Positions 21,038 through 32,703 of a DNA stretch of 64,000 bases are shown piece after piece (position 1 is the stretch's first letter; each line of letters opens with the position of its first letter). Under the pieces are notes generated by a model. The model made no database searches. It saw only the letters and a program-made list of their open reading frames with translations, and was not told the DNA's origin. This DNA is from Ehretia macrophylla (Eukaryota; Streptophyta; Magnoliopsida; Boraginales; Ehretiaceae): the NCBI GenBank assembly GCA_037974665.1, contig CM075765.1, positions 5,461,501 through 5,525,500 on the forward strand, in the 5' to 3' direction. The position numbers were made by a program, and so were the translations under genes.

Positions 21038-23095
21038 ATGTCAAATGTTAGAAAAGAGAGCTTTGAGGGATCCCTTAACCTAGTTATCACTGGCGAGAAT
21101 AGGTTATTCATTCATGCCTCCAGTGGTCGTTTGCATACTAGGTCTAGGGCATCCAGCTTTATGTTAAAGTCTAGCGCTACTTCTGTCTTAGTAGTTAGTG
21201 ATACCTTCAATGCATGTCAAAGGTCTTGCTTAACAACCCTTATTCTATGGATGAGATGAAGAAGAAATGGGTTTTCCTATCTAGGTTTGAGTGTAGGGTT
21301 CCTCTTGAGGTTGTTCTCATTACTACTCTTGGCGATGGTAAAACCACCTTCTATATCGAGGCCTTTGATTTTTTTTGTCTGCCTATTCCTCCCTTCATTG
21401 AGGTAATTCTCAACTTTTTCCAATTGTGTCCTGGGAAAATTCAACCCAATGGGTGGAAGTTGATGGTTGTTTTATGGAGATTGATGAAGTCCGTCGGTTT
21501 TAAGCCTTGCCTTAGGCTTTTTAGGTATTTCTTTATTAGGAAGTGTCAAGATTCAACTAGTGGGTGACATTACTTCTTCGCTAGGTCTAGTCGTACGATG
21601 TTAGAGAAGTTGCTTGATAAAGGCAAAAACTAGTAGCATTTCCCCTAAGGAGTAGGTTTGTCCTTCGCCCCGGGGATAATACTTCGGCTGGGTCATCTAA
21701 GGAACCGACCTTAGATGATTCAGAGTTAGCCATAGATGAGACTCTATTGAAGAGAGGGAACGTTGAACTGAACAACCTTTTAGTTTTTGAAGAGGTCTAC
21801 TCTTCTGGGCTTTACGATTTTGAAGATCAAACAAGAGGTCCTACTTCTGTAGAAAGTTCTACCCTTGTTGGAAACTTTGCGCCTCCTGCCAGTAGGTATC
21901 TTTATTCTCATTCCCTTATGTTCTTTTCTCATCCGTTGTTGAACTCTTTTGTTGTTTTGTCAGCTAGGATGATTATGACAACCTCTACTATTCGATTTCT
22001 CGCTATTGCATCTTTCTCGAAGAAGAAGAAACAAATGGGAGAGTCTTCATTCGCTGCCTCTCCTACTGCCAATAAGGACATGACCTCCTCTTCCAGCCAC
22101 CCTGAAAGTATAGGGGATCTGGTATTCCACTGCTTCTAACTCCTCCCACTTTTATTATTCCTGCTAGTGTCTTCTCCTTCTGAAGTTGCTCTTTTGCGTC
22201 TGCCTTTTGCTCATTTTTATTCTACTTAATAGGAGGTTCCCCAGAGCTTTCAAATTCGAACCTCGCCCTAATCGAACTTTGAAGCTCCGTCAACTAAGCC
22301 TTCCTCTTCAGTTGCTAAGAAGATTAAGGTTGTAAGGAATGATAGGACCATCGGTGAGGTCTTCTTCCATGAGCCCAGTCATTGGAAGATTATGAAAGAG
22401 GCTTAATTTGGGGTGCAAAAAGTATAGTAATTTTTTATTCTCTTATCACTCTTTATCCTTTTTCAACTGGGGACTGACCCTGTTTATTTTTCCAATCTTT
22501 TGAGGCTTTGGAGCTCTAGGCTGAACATTTGCTCCGTTTGTCTTACCTCTATGAGGAGCACCACCAGCATTTCTTGAGGGCTGAGGACTCTAGCCCAGAG
22601 CTGAGGACTGTTCAAGAGGAGAAAACAAAGCTCCAAGAGGAGCTATCTAAAGCCCGAGATTGTGTCTTAGTTCTAGAGCAGTTTGTTGAGGAGGAGAGAA
22701 AAAACTCAAATCAAAGTTGTGGCAGAACGAGAGGTTGAGAAGAAGAGAGCCAATGAAGCCTCTTTTAAGACCGAGTTGGTTGAGAAGGAGTGTGATGAAC
22801 TGAGATTTGAATGGGACATTCTTTAGGGAAGGTTGACTCTTTCTTAGTAGATGTTGATGAGCATGAAGAACACGTAATAAAGCGCTTCAAGGCCAGTGAG
22901 GATTTTGAACGTATGATTGGGAAGGCCTGTCAAGCCAGCTATACCTAATCTATTTATGAGGGTCGTGTTCAAATGCTGAAGGAAATCAAAGCTTGGTTTG
23001 ACAACATTAAGGTGTCCTTCCTTGATAGTTTCTTGGGCAAAACTGTCCCTGATGAGAATGTGGACCCTGAACACTTGACCTCTGATGAAGAATAG
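21038..23095 (+). pseudogene. Antisense ORF of the Tat element, PF04195-like plus coiled coil
   Basis: This remnant lies between integrase and the 3' LTR but on the opposite strand to gag-pol. Three parts are readable. At 21214-21567 the text FYIEAFDFF...PIPPFIEVILNFFQL...IQPNGWKLMVV resembles the plant 'putative gypsy type transposon' domain (PF04195), recognised from its RLPLPPF...LHPNAW pattern. At 22529-22738 a charged coiled coil follows (VQEEKTKLQEELSKAR). At 22847-23095 the frame reads IKRFKASEDFERMIGKACQA and ends PEHLTSDEE before a stop. Frameshifts and stops separate the parts; an intron near 22423-22506 is possible. Tat elements such as Grande are known to carry antisense ORFs of unknown role. 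The product's function is unknown. Confidence 0.7.
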
Positions 23096-23761
23096 CTTGT
23101 TTTGTTCTTCATGGGGTTTTTTCGTTGGGATCTATCCCTCCCTTTCTTGTAAAAACTTTTCATTAATGAAATTTGCTTTTGTCTTGTGTTGTTCTATTTT
23201 TTCACTTGTGGACTTGGTTGTTGCTTATTTTGGCCCTGCTTGGTGCTATGCCTGCGATGCCTTATTGTTTTTGAGAACTTGTCTCTGGATGTTGCGTTAT
23301 TTAGGCATTGCCACCTTTGTTTATTCCCTGTTATTTGTAGACCTCTCAAGGTGTTAAAGGATTCTTTTTTAAGTCAAAAGCTCGTTTATTCTTATCGTGA
23401 CCTCATAGGCCTTAGGTTTAATGTGTATAGACCTTCTAGGTCTTCATTTATCCATAACTTAGCTTCTTGAGCTTAAGACTTTATGAATGTTGACCCTTTA
23501 GGGTCTTGAGGGATTACTCCTTTGGTCCTTAACTTGGCCTTTCGAGCTTCGGACTCTATAAATTTCAATCGTGCCTTTTGATAGGAGGCCTGTTAGAGAT
23601 TTGTGGTTAATTTGATTTGGCTTCGAGATAACGAGCTCCTTTGTGCCTTGTATTGGTTCTATGGACATCTTTATTGCATGAAAAATGGATGCGAAATTTG
23701 TGAGAAAAAAGCTCTTTTGTTCATAATCCAAATATTATTACATTAATGTTGGTCTGTATTT

Positions 23762-24900
23762 ACAGGAAATATTTCTTAAGTTGTTTTGCGTTGCAAGCGT
23801 TTTTGAGCTCTTTTATGTCTAACTCAACTAGCTTGAAGATCCCTTGGCAAATCTCTTTTTTGACCAAGTATAGACCTTCCCTGTTTGGGAATAATTTCTC
23901 TTCGTTTGGTTGAGGTCGAAAGCTGGCTTTCCGTAGTACTCAATCTCCTTGTGGGATTTGTTTAGGTCAGATTTGTTGTGCAAAGGTCCTGACCATGGCT
24001 CTTTTTCCTTCTAGCATCCTGATTTGGGCTTTTTGCCTGAACTCTTCATCCAGATCGAGATTTTCTCATAGCTTCTGGCTATTTATTTCCTCTTCATAGA
24101 GTTGAACTCGATTACTGGGGGCGTCGAGCTCCAAAGGAAGGACTGTCTCCGTCCTAAAGGTCAATGAGAACAAAATTTCTCATGTTGTTGAGCTGGGGGT
24201 TGTTCTATGTGCCCAGTGGATCTCTAGAAGCAGCTCGACCCATATTCACTTGGCTTGTCCCAGTTTTGTTTCCAGTCCTTGTAAAATAACTCGATTAGTA
24301 CCTTCAACCTTACCATTGATTTGTGGGTGACTTACTGAAGCAAAATTTAAGTGTATTCTCAATTTCCCACATTTATCATGGAAGTAGGCTAAGTTAAATT
24401 ATTTTTCATGGTATGTTATAATGACCTACGAAACTCTAAACTGACATATCATCAATTTCTATGTGAAGTTCCAAGCAGCTTTGTCAGTTATCTTCGCAAC
24501 TGCTTCTACCTTTACCCATTTCGTCAATAGTCTACTGCCAGGAAGATGATATCCTATGAGCCGAGCTTAGAAGTAGTAATCCCAGAATGTCTAACCCCCA
24601 TTGCACAAATGGCCATAGACTAGTCATAGCTACAAGCTTGGTGGCTGGCTGTCTTTGTATTCTGGCATACCTTTGACACATGTCACATTTTTGTACTAGG
24701 TCCCATGCATCCTGTTGGATTGTGGGCCAGAAATATCCTAGTCTCAGGACTTTCCGGGCTAATGCTTTAGCTTTAAGGTGGTTTCCACATATCCCCTCAT
24801 GGACCTCTCTGAGTATATAATTTCCCTATGTTAGATCTACACATTTCAATAATGGCCAAGTGTAGGATTTCTTACAGAGCTAGCCTCCCAGGACAATGAA
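23762..24900 (-). pseudogene. Gypsy integrase remnant
   Basis: Minus-strand translation shows the zinc-finger piece LVQKCDMCQRYAR near 24650-24700, then a core region with many stops, and a C-terminal tail with NREGLYLVKKE and GIFKLVELD near 23780-23900. The catalytic D,D,E set cannot be shown to be complete. It is inactive. Confidence 0.7.
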
Positions 24901-25083
24901 TCTAGAAGCATGTTTCTTGACTTTGGTTGCCTCTGCTTCATCTTGGGGTAGATCCTTTGATTCGAGGTATGTTTTTATGGACTCCATCTACACATTCTGG
25001 ATATCCATGACAACAACTTCTATCTCGACCTCATCTGCAATTGCGGTTAATCGTTCTATTTTATCAAGCTTGATTATGGTAGG

Positions 25084-25700
25084 TCAAAGTATTCCTAGAG
25101 CAAGGTGAGAGAGGGTATTTTCCTTCTCGTTCTCTATACGAGGGACTTGTTGTATGTGGAATTTCTTTGAACCTGATATTAGCTCTCTCACTTTTTGGAG
25201 GTAGGCTTTCATGGAAAGATCCTTTGCTTCAAATTCTCTTGAGAACTGATTTACCACTAATTGAGAATTCTTAGTGACATCCACAGCTTGAACCCTCTAG
25301 GCTATCTCCGCCTTGAGGCTAGCTATCAAGGTCTTATACTCTACCTCATTGTTCCAAGCTGAGAATCGAAATTTGAGTGCATATTGCAACTCTTCCCCAG
25401 TGGGTTTAGTGATGACCACTTTAGCTCTGCTTCCTTGTTTCCCTGAGGTTTCATCCACTTGAATCATCTAAGGCTCTTATGTATTTAGGTCTAGTCCTCA
25501 AGTGCATTCTACTATGAAATTAGCGAGAACCTATGCTGTAATAGATACACGAGGTTGATAGTGTATGTCAAACTGACTGAGCTCGACTGCCCCATTTAAA
25601 AAGTTGCCCTGATACTTATAGATTATGCAGGACGTGCCTTAATGGTATATCAGTTATGACCCTGATTGTGTGTGCATCGAAGTAATGTTTTAGTTTTTGC
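25084..25700 (-). pseudogene. Gypsy RNase H remnant
   Basis: The readable piece 25284-25084 has NSQLVVNQFSREFEAKD, then PRIENEKENTLSHLA, typical of the end of the RNase H domain in Tat-type pol. The usual 'DSQL' catalytic aspartate is replaced by N. Upstream text is broken by stops. Confidence 0.75.
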
Positions 25701-25939
25701 GATGCCGTTACTAGGGCAAGAACGATTCGCTTAATAGTTGAGTATCTCAATTTTGCTCCTCTAAAGACTTGCTTATGTAGTACACAGGTCTTTGGAGTCT
25801 TCCTTCTTCTTTAACCAATGTTGCTGTTAATGCCACGACGAAGCTTGCCAAATAGAGGGTCAACATGTCGCTTGGGTTAGGCTGGTATAATAGTAGGGGA
25901 GACTTGAGGTACTATTTCAAGCTGTCGAACAACCTTTGG

Positions 25940-26760
25940 TACTCCTCCATCTATTGGAAATATTTAGGTTTCCTAAGCACTTTAAAAAAAGGAGCATATT
26001 TTTCTGTAGACGTGGACATGAAAAGGCTCAGTGCTGTTACCTTTCCAGCTAGCGATTGGACCTCCTTGATGCTTGTCGGTAAATTCATCTCCAAGATGGT
26101 CTGGATCTTTTTTGGATTCACCTTGATGATTGGGCTAGTTACCATAAAGCCTAAGAATTTCTTGGCTTTTAAGCCAAAGGCATACTTCTCTGGATTAAGC
26201 TTGATGCCAAATTTCTTCATAGTGGAAAATGCTTTGGCGGGGTTTACTATATGCGTATTGGCACTCTTGTTTTTTATCAACATATCATCCATATAGACCT
26301 CCATGTTGCGACGAATTTAAGCTTCAAAGACCTTGTTAACCATCCTCTGGTAAGTAGCCCTGGCGTTCTTTAGTCCGAAAGGAATTACCTAGTAGCAATA
26401 AGTGCCAGAGTCGGTTATGAAGGCCATTTTTTCTTCATCTTAAGATGCCATTCTGATCTGGTTATATCCTTTGAAGGCATACATGAATGTAAGGAGCTCA
26501 CAACCTGAATTTGTATCCACCAAATGATCTATCCTAGGCAACATATGACAGTTTTTAGGACAAGCCTTGTTGAGTTCAGTATAATTGACACAGAGCTGCC
26601 ATTTTCTGTTTGACTTCGGTACCATCACAACATTGGCTAGCCGTTCAGGGTATTCTACCCCTCGAATTTGGTCAGCTTCCAGTAGCTTTCTTACTTCCTC
26701 ACTGATATTACGACTCATTTTTATGCCAAATTGCCTTTTCTTTTGGTAGACAGGTTGGTG
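25940..26760 (-). pseudogene. Gypsy reverse transcriptase remnant
   Basis: Two readable parts exist. 26718-26440 carries NVVMVPKSNRKWQLCVNYTE and LNKACPKN, then FMYAFKGYNQIRM. 26304-25951 carries the catalytic VYMDDML and GFMVTSPIIKVNPKKI. In the first part the residue before AF, normally the first catalytic Asp, is Tyr (TAT for GAT), so the enzyme is dead even apart from the stops. The two parts are in different frames. Confidence 0.88.
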
Positions 26761-27156
26761 AGTCGAGTCCAGATTTTGGTGGTAGAACTCTATACTTGGT
26801 CTACTCCTGTCATATTAGTGGAAAACCAGGAAAATATATGTAAATTATTCGAAAGAAAATTTATTATACATTTATTGTGTTTTGGTGGGAAGCCGTTGTT
26901 GACTTTAACTTTCTTGTTTGGGGCGTACTTTACTTTTATCAACTCCTCTGTTAGGGTTGGCCTCTTTTCGTTCTCCTCTTCTATGGGGAGTTCTGAAAAC
27001 TGTGCTGCATAGCACTCTCGGAATCCTTAAAGAGGTTGCATAGCATTCCCGAGCTAAGAACTGGTTTCCTCTTATAGTGGCTATTCCTGCTGGAGTGGGG
27101 AATCTTAGCTTTTGATGATATGGTGAAACTACTGCTCAGAATTGGTTCAGGACTAC

Positions 27157-27441
27157 TTATCCCATAATCCCATTGTAAGTAGGCCTGCAATCTAATACGA
27201 TGAATTCCCTCATAATAGTTATATTTTTTTCTCCTATCCCAAAGGTAATAGGTAGGTTAATGATGCCTTCTAGTTGGAAAGGTCTTCCTGTGAATCCAAA
27301 TAGGGTTCTTCTCATGGGCCTTAGATTGTTGTGGTTGATGCCGAGCTTGAGAAAGACATTCAAGAACAAAACCTCCACCGAGCTACCTATATCAACTATT
27401 ATTCTCTTCACAAGAAAATTGACAATTGTTACTTGCATCAA
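27157..27441 (-). pseudogene. Gypsy aspartic protease remnant
   Basis: The translation has RIIVDIGSSVEVLF, matching the retropepsin active site VDNGSSADIL with Asn replaced by Ile, then FTGRPFQLEGIINLPITFG and the terminal YNGIMG motif. The fold is complete enough to identify. It lies between gag and RT as in all gypsy elements. Confidence 0.82.
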
Positions 27442-27689
27442 CAGGGGATCGTCATGTAGGACAATAAGTCCCTCGAGGTTTTCTAAGGTGAAGGTTATTT
27501 GTTCTTCCTTATCTGGTTTGGTGGTAAGAGGCTCACATTTCCCTAACCTCAGGTAAAACTTCGTTCCTGCCCTCGTTTCACCTCCTTCCGCAGGACATCT
27601 TGCTATGATATCAGCAACCCCTGTATGTCTATCTAGTTGTCCGCATCTAGGGCTTCGATCTTGGTCTTGCTGGAGTTCTTGGTCCTTCT

Positions 27690-29007
27690 GACCTATTCAT
27701 TCTCTGATCAGGTACTTAACGTGTTTTCCCCTCTTGACCAAGAACTCAATTTCATTCTTTAGTTGCTTACATTCTTTAGTGTTATAGCCGTGATCATCAT
27801 GGAACCTGCAAAACTTATCTTTACATATTTGTCTGGATTACCGTTCATCTTCTTAAGTTATTTTATGTTTTCCTTTCCACAAATCTCGTACAGGATCTCA
27901 GCTCTTAGGGCATTCAATAGAGTGTACTCTCTGTATCTCCCATTTGTCGAGCTCTCTTGCTTACCTCTTGATGTTCCCATTTTCTTGTCAGACCCAGGGT
28001 CTTTTCCTTTCCCAAGATTATGCTTTCTGAGGTCTTTTTCTTGTTCTCATTTTGCCAATGGTATTTCTTCAGAATGTATATACCTTTCTACTCTGGCCAT
28101 CAACTCCGAGAAGGTCTGCAGGGCTCTTCGAGCTAGTAAATCTTGGAAGGATTACGACTTTAGGCCTCGCATGAAGGCTACTTAAGCCAAATATTGTTGT
28201 ATGTCTGGTATATTAAGTGATCCTTGGTTGAATCTCTATGTATACTTACGAAGAGTTTCTCCCTTCCGCTGTTTGATATTCTATAAAGAAGCTGTGAGCT
28301 TGGAGGGCTGCTTGCTATTAGCAAACTAGTCCAAGAACTCATTAGATAACTACTTATAACTCCTGATGGATCCAACTGGGAGCTTTGATAACCATCTGCG
28401 AGCTGTGCTGACCAAAGTAGTAGACACATCGTAAAAATTCATGTGGTGGCCAAAGACCTGTAAATGGTCTTTATGATCTGCTGTTCTATCTTAGGTGGGC
28501 AGAGTAGGGAACTTGTAATCCTTTGGGATTGGCTCCTCTTTGATCTCCCTTGAGAGGGGTCTGTTTCCCCGACGTCGTTGCTCATGGCGTACCTGCGAGG
28601 CTTGAGGTCCCTCGAAGCCTACTACCTGTAATTTGGATCTAGTGGCTCAGTCGAATCAATATTATCATGGATGATGTGGTAGTGTATTCCTTTGGGGCTA
28701 TACTGGTGCTATTCTCGAGGTTGAATTGAGACCCTAAGTTTGGATGAACTGGTTCATGGTCCCTTGCATACTGTAAGACATTTGCATCAAGGTCGGCATA
28801 GCCACTACTTAGGATGATGAGGCCAGATTCGATGGCGTGACCATCACTAGCATGGGTATTGCCACAGCGGTAACTATTGGAAGATCTGTGGTGACCAGAT
28901 GTGGTGGGTGAGTGGATACTAGTAGAGTTGTGTTCCTTGCTCCTGGAAGTAGGGACTCATCCTGAGTAGGTCAAATATCTCTGGTTTCCTAACTCCTTGT
29001 ATGTACC
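27690..29007 (-). pseudogene. Gypsy gag remnant
   Basis: Across several frames the minus strand shows DHEPVHPNLGSQF, then LPPGSIRSYKELSNEFL, ETLRKYTXRFNQ-like text and VAFMRGLRPKSFQDLL, the usual gag (retrotrans_gag) core of Tat elements: the 'W..F...F' and 'F..GL' pattern. Many frameshifts are present. Confidence 0.75.
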
Positions 29008-29039
29008 ATGTTATTTCTCAATAGGATGATCAAGTAGTT

Positions 29040-29058
29040 TCCATAGAAAGAGCCAAAC
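29040..29058 (-). promoter_or_regulatory. Primer-binding region of the gypsy element
   Basis: Directly after the 5' LTR the minus strand reads GTTTGGCTCTTTCTATGGAA. Tat elements commonly have a GTTTGGCGCCGTCTGTGG-like leader at this place; the difference is mainly at C and G positions, as expected from methylation decay. The primer tRNA cannot be assigned. Confidence 0.55.
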
Positions 29059-29596
29059 TGTTAAGGTCGGAATCGAGTTGAGCCACAAGGTTTGGGCTTG
29101 GACTCTACTCCAATGCCTAACAATTAAAGAATCCTTGTTGGATTACCTGTAAACAAAGGAAGGGATTGTGGGTGTTACTGCCCGTGTTCCCATTCTGATA
29201 TAATAATTAGTTACATTGAAAAGATGAAGCTCAGATAGAGTTGTAATAGGCAACAAACTAAGTAAATTGCTCAAGTGAGAATTTGTTACCCACTTTGGAT
29301 GCTTGCCTAGGCCTTTTATAGGTTGGTTTAGGTACATCTTACCCTTGTGGGAGAATGGGACTGACCCACAAAGTTAGTGGGAGCTTTTCCCGCGATTTCT
29401 GAACTCTTGGGAAGCATGCTTGTTGAGTTCATTAAGATTGCCTTTGAATGAGTCAAACCACATTTCAAGCTATTTGACATAGTCAACAAGTTGGGTTGTG
29501 TCCCAATGGTATTTAAATACTCTCGTTCAGTCCGACCCTCTCTTTTTAGTCTTTGTGCCTAAACTATTATTTTGGGCTTCAATTTACGATCCATCA
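29059..29596 (-). repeat. 5' LTR of the Tat-type gypsy element
   Basis: This is the 538-bp partner of 20219-20729; see the element entry. The short ORFs at 29143-29337 and 20284-20472 are the same stretch in each LTR, and there is no reason to call them genes. Confidence 0.9.
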
Positions 29597-29805
29597 TATC
29601 GTAATCGAATTGTAGATTATTAACAAATTAGGAATATATGATTTTTGATATCAACACCTTCCCAAATTATGGCATTGCCAATGTTTAACACTCTATCAAT
29701 GTAAGATCTTATTTGAGTGTCTCTTTTCAATTTTATAAAACATTATAACATATTGGTATTGTAAGGAAACCAAAAAAAAAAAGGCAAAAATCCTAATGCA
29801 TTAGG

Positions 29806-30160
29806 ACCTTTTATACCTATTCTACATGGATTTGATATGTGAACTTAATGTCTTGTATAAACCCTTATGGGGCTGTCACTTCCTTCATACCTTCTTGGAT
29901 TTTGGACATAGAGAATGTGTGAAGACTTGTTACACCTATTCTATATGGTTTTGATACGTGAACTTAATGTCTTGTATAAACCCTTATGGGGCAGTCACTT
30001 TGTTCGTAGCCTCATGGATTTCAGACATAGAGGATGTGTGAGGATTGTTGCATCTATTCTATATGGTTTTGATACGCGAACTTAATGTCTTGTATAAACC
30101 CTTATAAGGCCGTCACTTCGTTCGTACCTTCTTGAATTTCGGATATAGAGAATGTGTGAT
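29806..30160. repeat. Three tandem copies of a ~119-bp repeat
   Basis: Copies start near 29813, 29931 and 30050 with 'cctattctatatgg', each followed by 'gaacttaatgtcttgtataa' and ending 'catagagaatgtgtgag'. Identity between copies is high, about 85-90% by eye. The array ends some 260 bases from the stop of the chitinase-like gene. Between 29602 and 29805 nothing is recognised. Confidence 0.9.
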
Positions 30161-30418
30161 GCTAGATTGGGGTTTAGTAAAATAAGATAGAACTGACGGA
30201 GAAAGCGATTGAAAAGCAAGATCTACTCAATCCCATCCCAGGAATAAGTGAAGAACTTAGTGTCATATATAAATGTTTGAGTTTGTTTATTAAGTAGTAC
30301 TTAACATTTCAAATGAATTCACTGAATTTAAAGGTATATTTCTTGACACTCAGGACTTCACCTGATTTACAAGTTCAAATATGCAAGTGGCTAACTATGG
30401 CATAAACAAACAGGAAAA

Positions 30419-31688
30419 TCATAAACTAGTAGAATTTAGCAAAAATGCTTGTGTATTTCTCTCATAATAGTAGTTATTAGAGGTGGAAGCATCAGCTGAG
30501 AAGATCATCACTCCGCTAACATTAAATCCATTGTCTCCAAGAAGTTTCAAAGCATAAAAAAAGGCATCCCCTTGAATTCCCCTGCCATTCACTTCATAGC
30601 TAGGCAATACCTTATCTTTGTGAAACTGTTCAGTTCGAAGCTTGAAAGTTTTCAAGTATGCTTCTGGAGCCTTCACCTTATCAGTGTAGAATTGGTAGTT
30701 AACATAGTCAATGACATCTCCATAGCTTTTGTAGAGTTCAGCATATGGTATGATAGTGCTATAAAATGGTGCAATTGTTGCCACAGAGACTATACTTTGG
30801 TTCTTTAAAAGACTGATAAGCTCTCCAATGCAGTACGTGAAACTTTCGTTATGCTTGCCAAACCTTTCATAGTCTATGTCAATCCCATCGAGATGGTAAG
30901 TTGTGATAAGAGATCGAAGAGAAGAGAAAGCATTTGATATCCAAAGTTGAGGATCAGATGGGGTGTACCAATGAAGGACTTTCTTGCCTAGACTCCAGCC
31001 AGATAGGCTAGCTAAGGCTTTTACATTAGGGTGCTGAGCCTTAATAGCTGCGACTGAATCCGGGGTTAAGGTTGATTCCCAGTATGGTGAAAATATCCCG
31101 TTTTGAGGATTGCCTGATGGGTCTGCATCAATTGCAAAGCTAAGTATGAAGTGGAAATCGATGCCATCTTCAATAGGTACACCATCAAATCTTACTGGGA
31201 TGCCAGTAGCTCCAATGTACTCCATCATCACCTTTCCATCTGAAGGACAGGGAAAATATTGCAAAACCACATATAAGAAAAGGGTAATCCTTCCATATCT
31301 TAGTGACGAATGCCCATCACCTATATGATGTGAGGCCCTGTTCAAACGAAAAAAAAATTATGTGAGGCACACATGAGTGATGGACATCCGTAAGTAACCG
31401 ACTAAATGTTTTTCAATAAGAAAAAACACTCGATTTCTAGTTAATTTATTTTAGTTTTTTGACTACTTTTTTATTTAGACGTACATAATTTTATGGCACT
31501 AAAAAACCCTTTCTACAACAAATTATATGTAATCTAGGATTTTGCATGTGTAAATATTTATATTCCAAAAAGGAAAGGAATAAGAAATTCTAGTCTTTCT
31601 AAATGAGTTTCCAATACTTACCACATAATTGTTGAAAGCTGAAGGCAAATGCAATTATGCGAAGGGAAAAAAGGAGAAGTTTGTTCAT
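30419..31688 (-). CDS. Secreted GH18 chitinase-2-like protein, two exons
   Basis: Exon 1 is 31688-31622 (67 nt), exon 2 is 31239-30419 (821 nt). The intron is GTAAGT...TTCAG, and joining gives G|AT = Asp and an unbroken 295-residue protein. Exon 1 is a signal peptide (MNKLLLFSLRIIAFAFSF). The mature part starts near KVMMEYIGATGIPVRFDGVP and folds as a GH18 barrel; the catalytic DxxDxDxE motif is intact as DGIDIDYE (140-147), and the YVNYQFY strand follows. Length and motifs match plant 'chitinase 2-like'/RuBisCO-associated-protein-like members, usually 290-315 residues. GH18 enzymes cut beta-1,4-linked GlcNAc, often in defence, but some members are storage or lectin-like proteins. The single-frame reading that starts at 31345 runs through the intron and is not the real start. 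An AATAAATAAA element at 31756-31765 may serve as TATA. Confidence 0.9.
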
Positions 31689-32299
31689 GCTTTGGAGTTT
31701 GGTTCATTAAGGAAGATTTGAGTGGAGATAACATTTCATCTTGTCTTATGTGCGTTTATTTATTCTCAGTCTGCCAGCAAACAAGATTATGTCTGAATTG
31801 GAAGAAACCGGAGAAAATAAAGATGCTGTGAAGCAACTAACAGTTTGTGATGATTACTAGAAGTCCTATGATGGTTCCTTGCTGTCTTCAAGGAGATAGT
31901 CGGCTCTGAGTTTATGCTTTTCACTAATTTGATAGTGACATCATGCTTCATTGTTTATAGTATACTAGATTAATTAATTTCGCATGTAGCATAGCACTCT
32001 CACGGCATATATCTGACTGGTAAGGATGCCACGCTGTTTAGATGATTGCATGTAGTTTAGGTCTTAACATAATTAAGCCGTAACTGTTGGGCATGTCCAC
32101 TTTCTTTCTCCTTTCTCTTGTTTGTTTAGAATCTACCATGTGCTGGTTCAAGCTCCGTCAATCAAAGAAATTAACACGTGATGATTCAAGCTCCGTCAAT
32201 CAAAAATATAAAGGGGAATAAAAGAAAGATTTAACTTCTCTACAATATATTTTTTTATAATAGAGCACAACAAGAATTCTCTAATCTAGCACGTGCAAA
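31689..32299. other. Spacer between chitinase-like gene and copia element
   Basis: It contains the upstream region of the chitinase-like gene and a short direct repeat, 'ttcaagctccgtcaatcaaa', at about 32146 and 32182. No other gene is seen. Confidence 0.45.
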
Positions 32300-32553
32300 C
32301 TAAATTCATCAAAAATAGAGGCCAAGCTAGTTAGTTAAAATAGTTGGGTCAACTCAAATTGACAACTCAGCGAATAGTTAGGAAAATATCTTAGCTAGTT
32401 GGATACAGCTGTAAGACCATGTGAGCCCATGTGGTATCACGTGCTTGTTAGGCATAAATAGGATAGATCTGAAGAAAGCTCATTATTGAGCTAAGCATTA
32501 ATGGAAAGCTCAAAATTCTCTTTCTCTCTCTCTCACTTCTATATACTTTGTCA

Positions 32554-32567
32554 TGGTAATCAGAGCC
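32554..32567 (+). promoter_or_regulatory. tRNA primer-binding site of the copia element
   Basis: TGGTAATCAGAGCC follows the LTR directly. It is the usual TGGTATCAGAGCC complement of initiator tRNA-Met with one extra A. Confidence 0.7.
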
Positions 32568-32703
32568 TTCTGAGGGCTATTAGCCTCAATTTTTTGATCA
32601 AATTAGCTTTAAACACTCGCAAATTTGCAATTTCATCTTCTTCAATCTGCAGTTTCATCTTTTGCAACATTTTTTTTTCCTATAAAAGCTTAACCTTTCA
32701 TCT

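Larger units (their letters stand above)
20219..29596 (-). mobile_element. Full-length Ty3/gypsy retrotransposon, Tat type, decayed
   Basis: The element is 9378 bp. LTRs at 20219-20729 and 29059-29596 both start TGTTAAGGTC and end CCATCA on the plus strand. By eye they are about 80% identical, so the insertion is old. TSDs are TATTG (20214-20218) and TATCG (29597-29601), differing by a CG-to-TG change. On the minus strand the order is 5' LTR (right), a PBS-region, gag, protease, RT, RNase H, integrase, a long region with an antisense ORF, a polypurine tract and the 3' LTR (left). The antisense ORF and the leader after the 5' LTR point to the Tat lineage. All coding parts carry stops. Confidence 0.9.

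Noticed and set aside
29806-30160. CRISPR-like array
   Set aside because: Three copies of a single long repeat with no repeat-spacer alternation, in plant DNA.
30419-31345. Single-exon reading of the chitinase-like gene from an ATG at 31345
   Set aside because: The first 35 residues come from intron sequence, a TTCAG acceptor lies at 31240 and a signal-peptide exon with a matching donor lies at 31688-31622.
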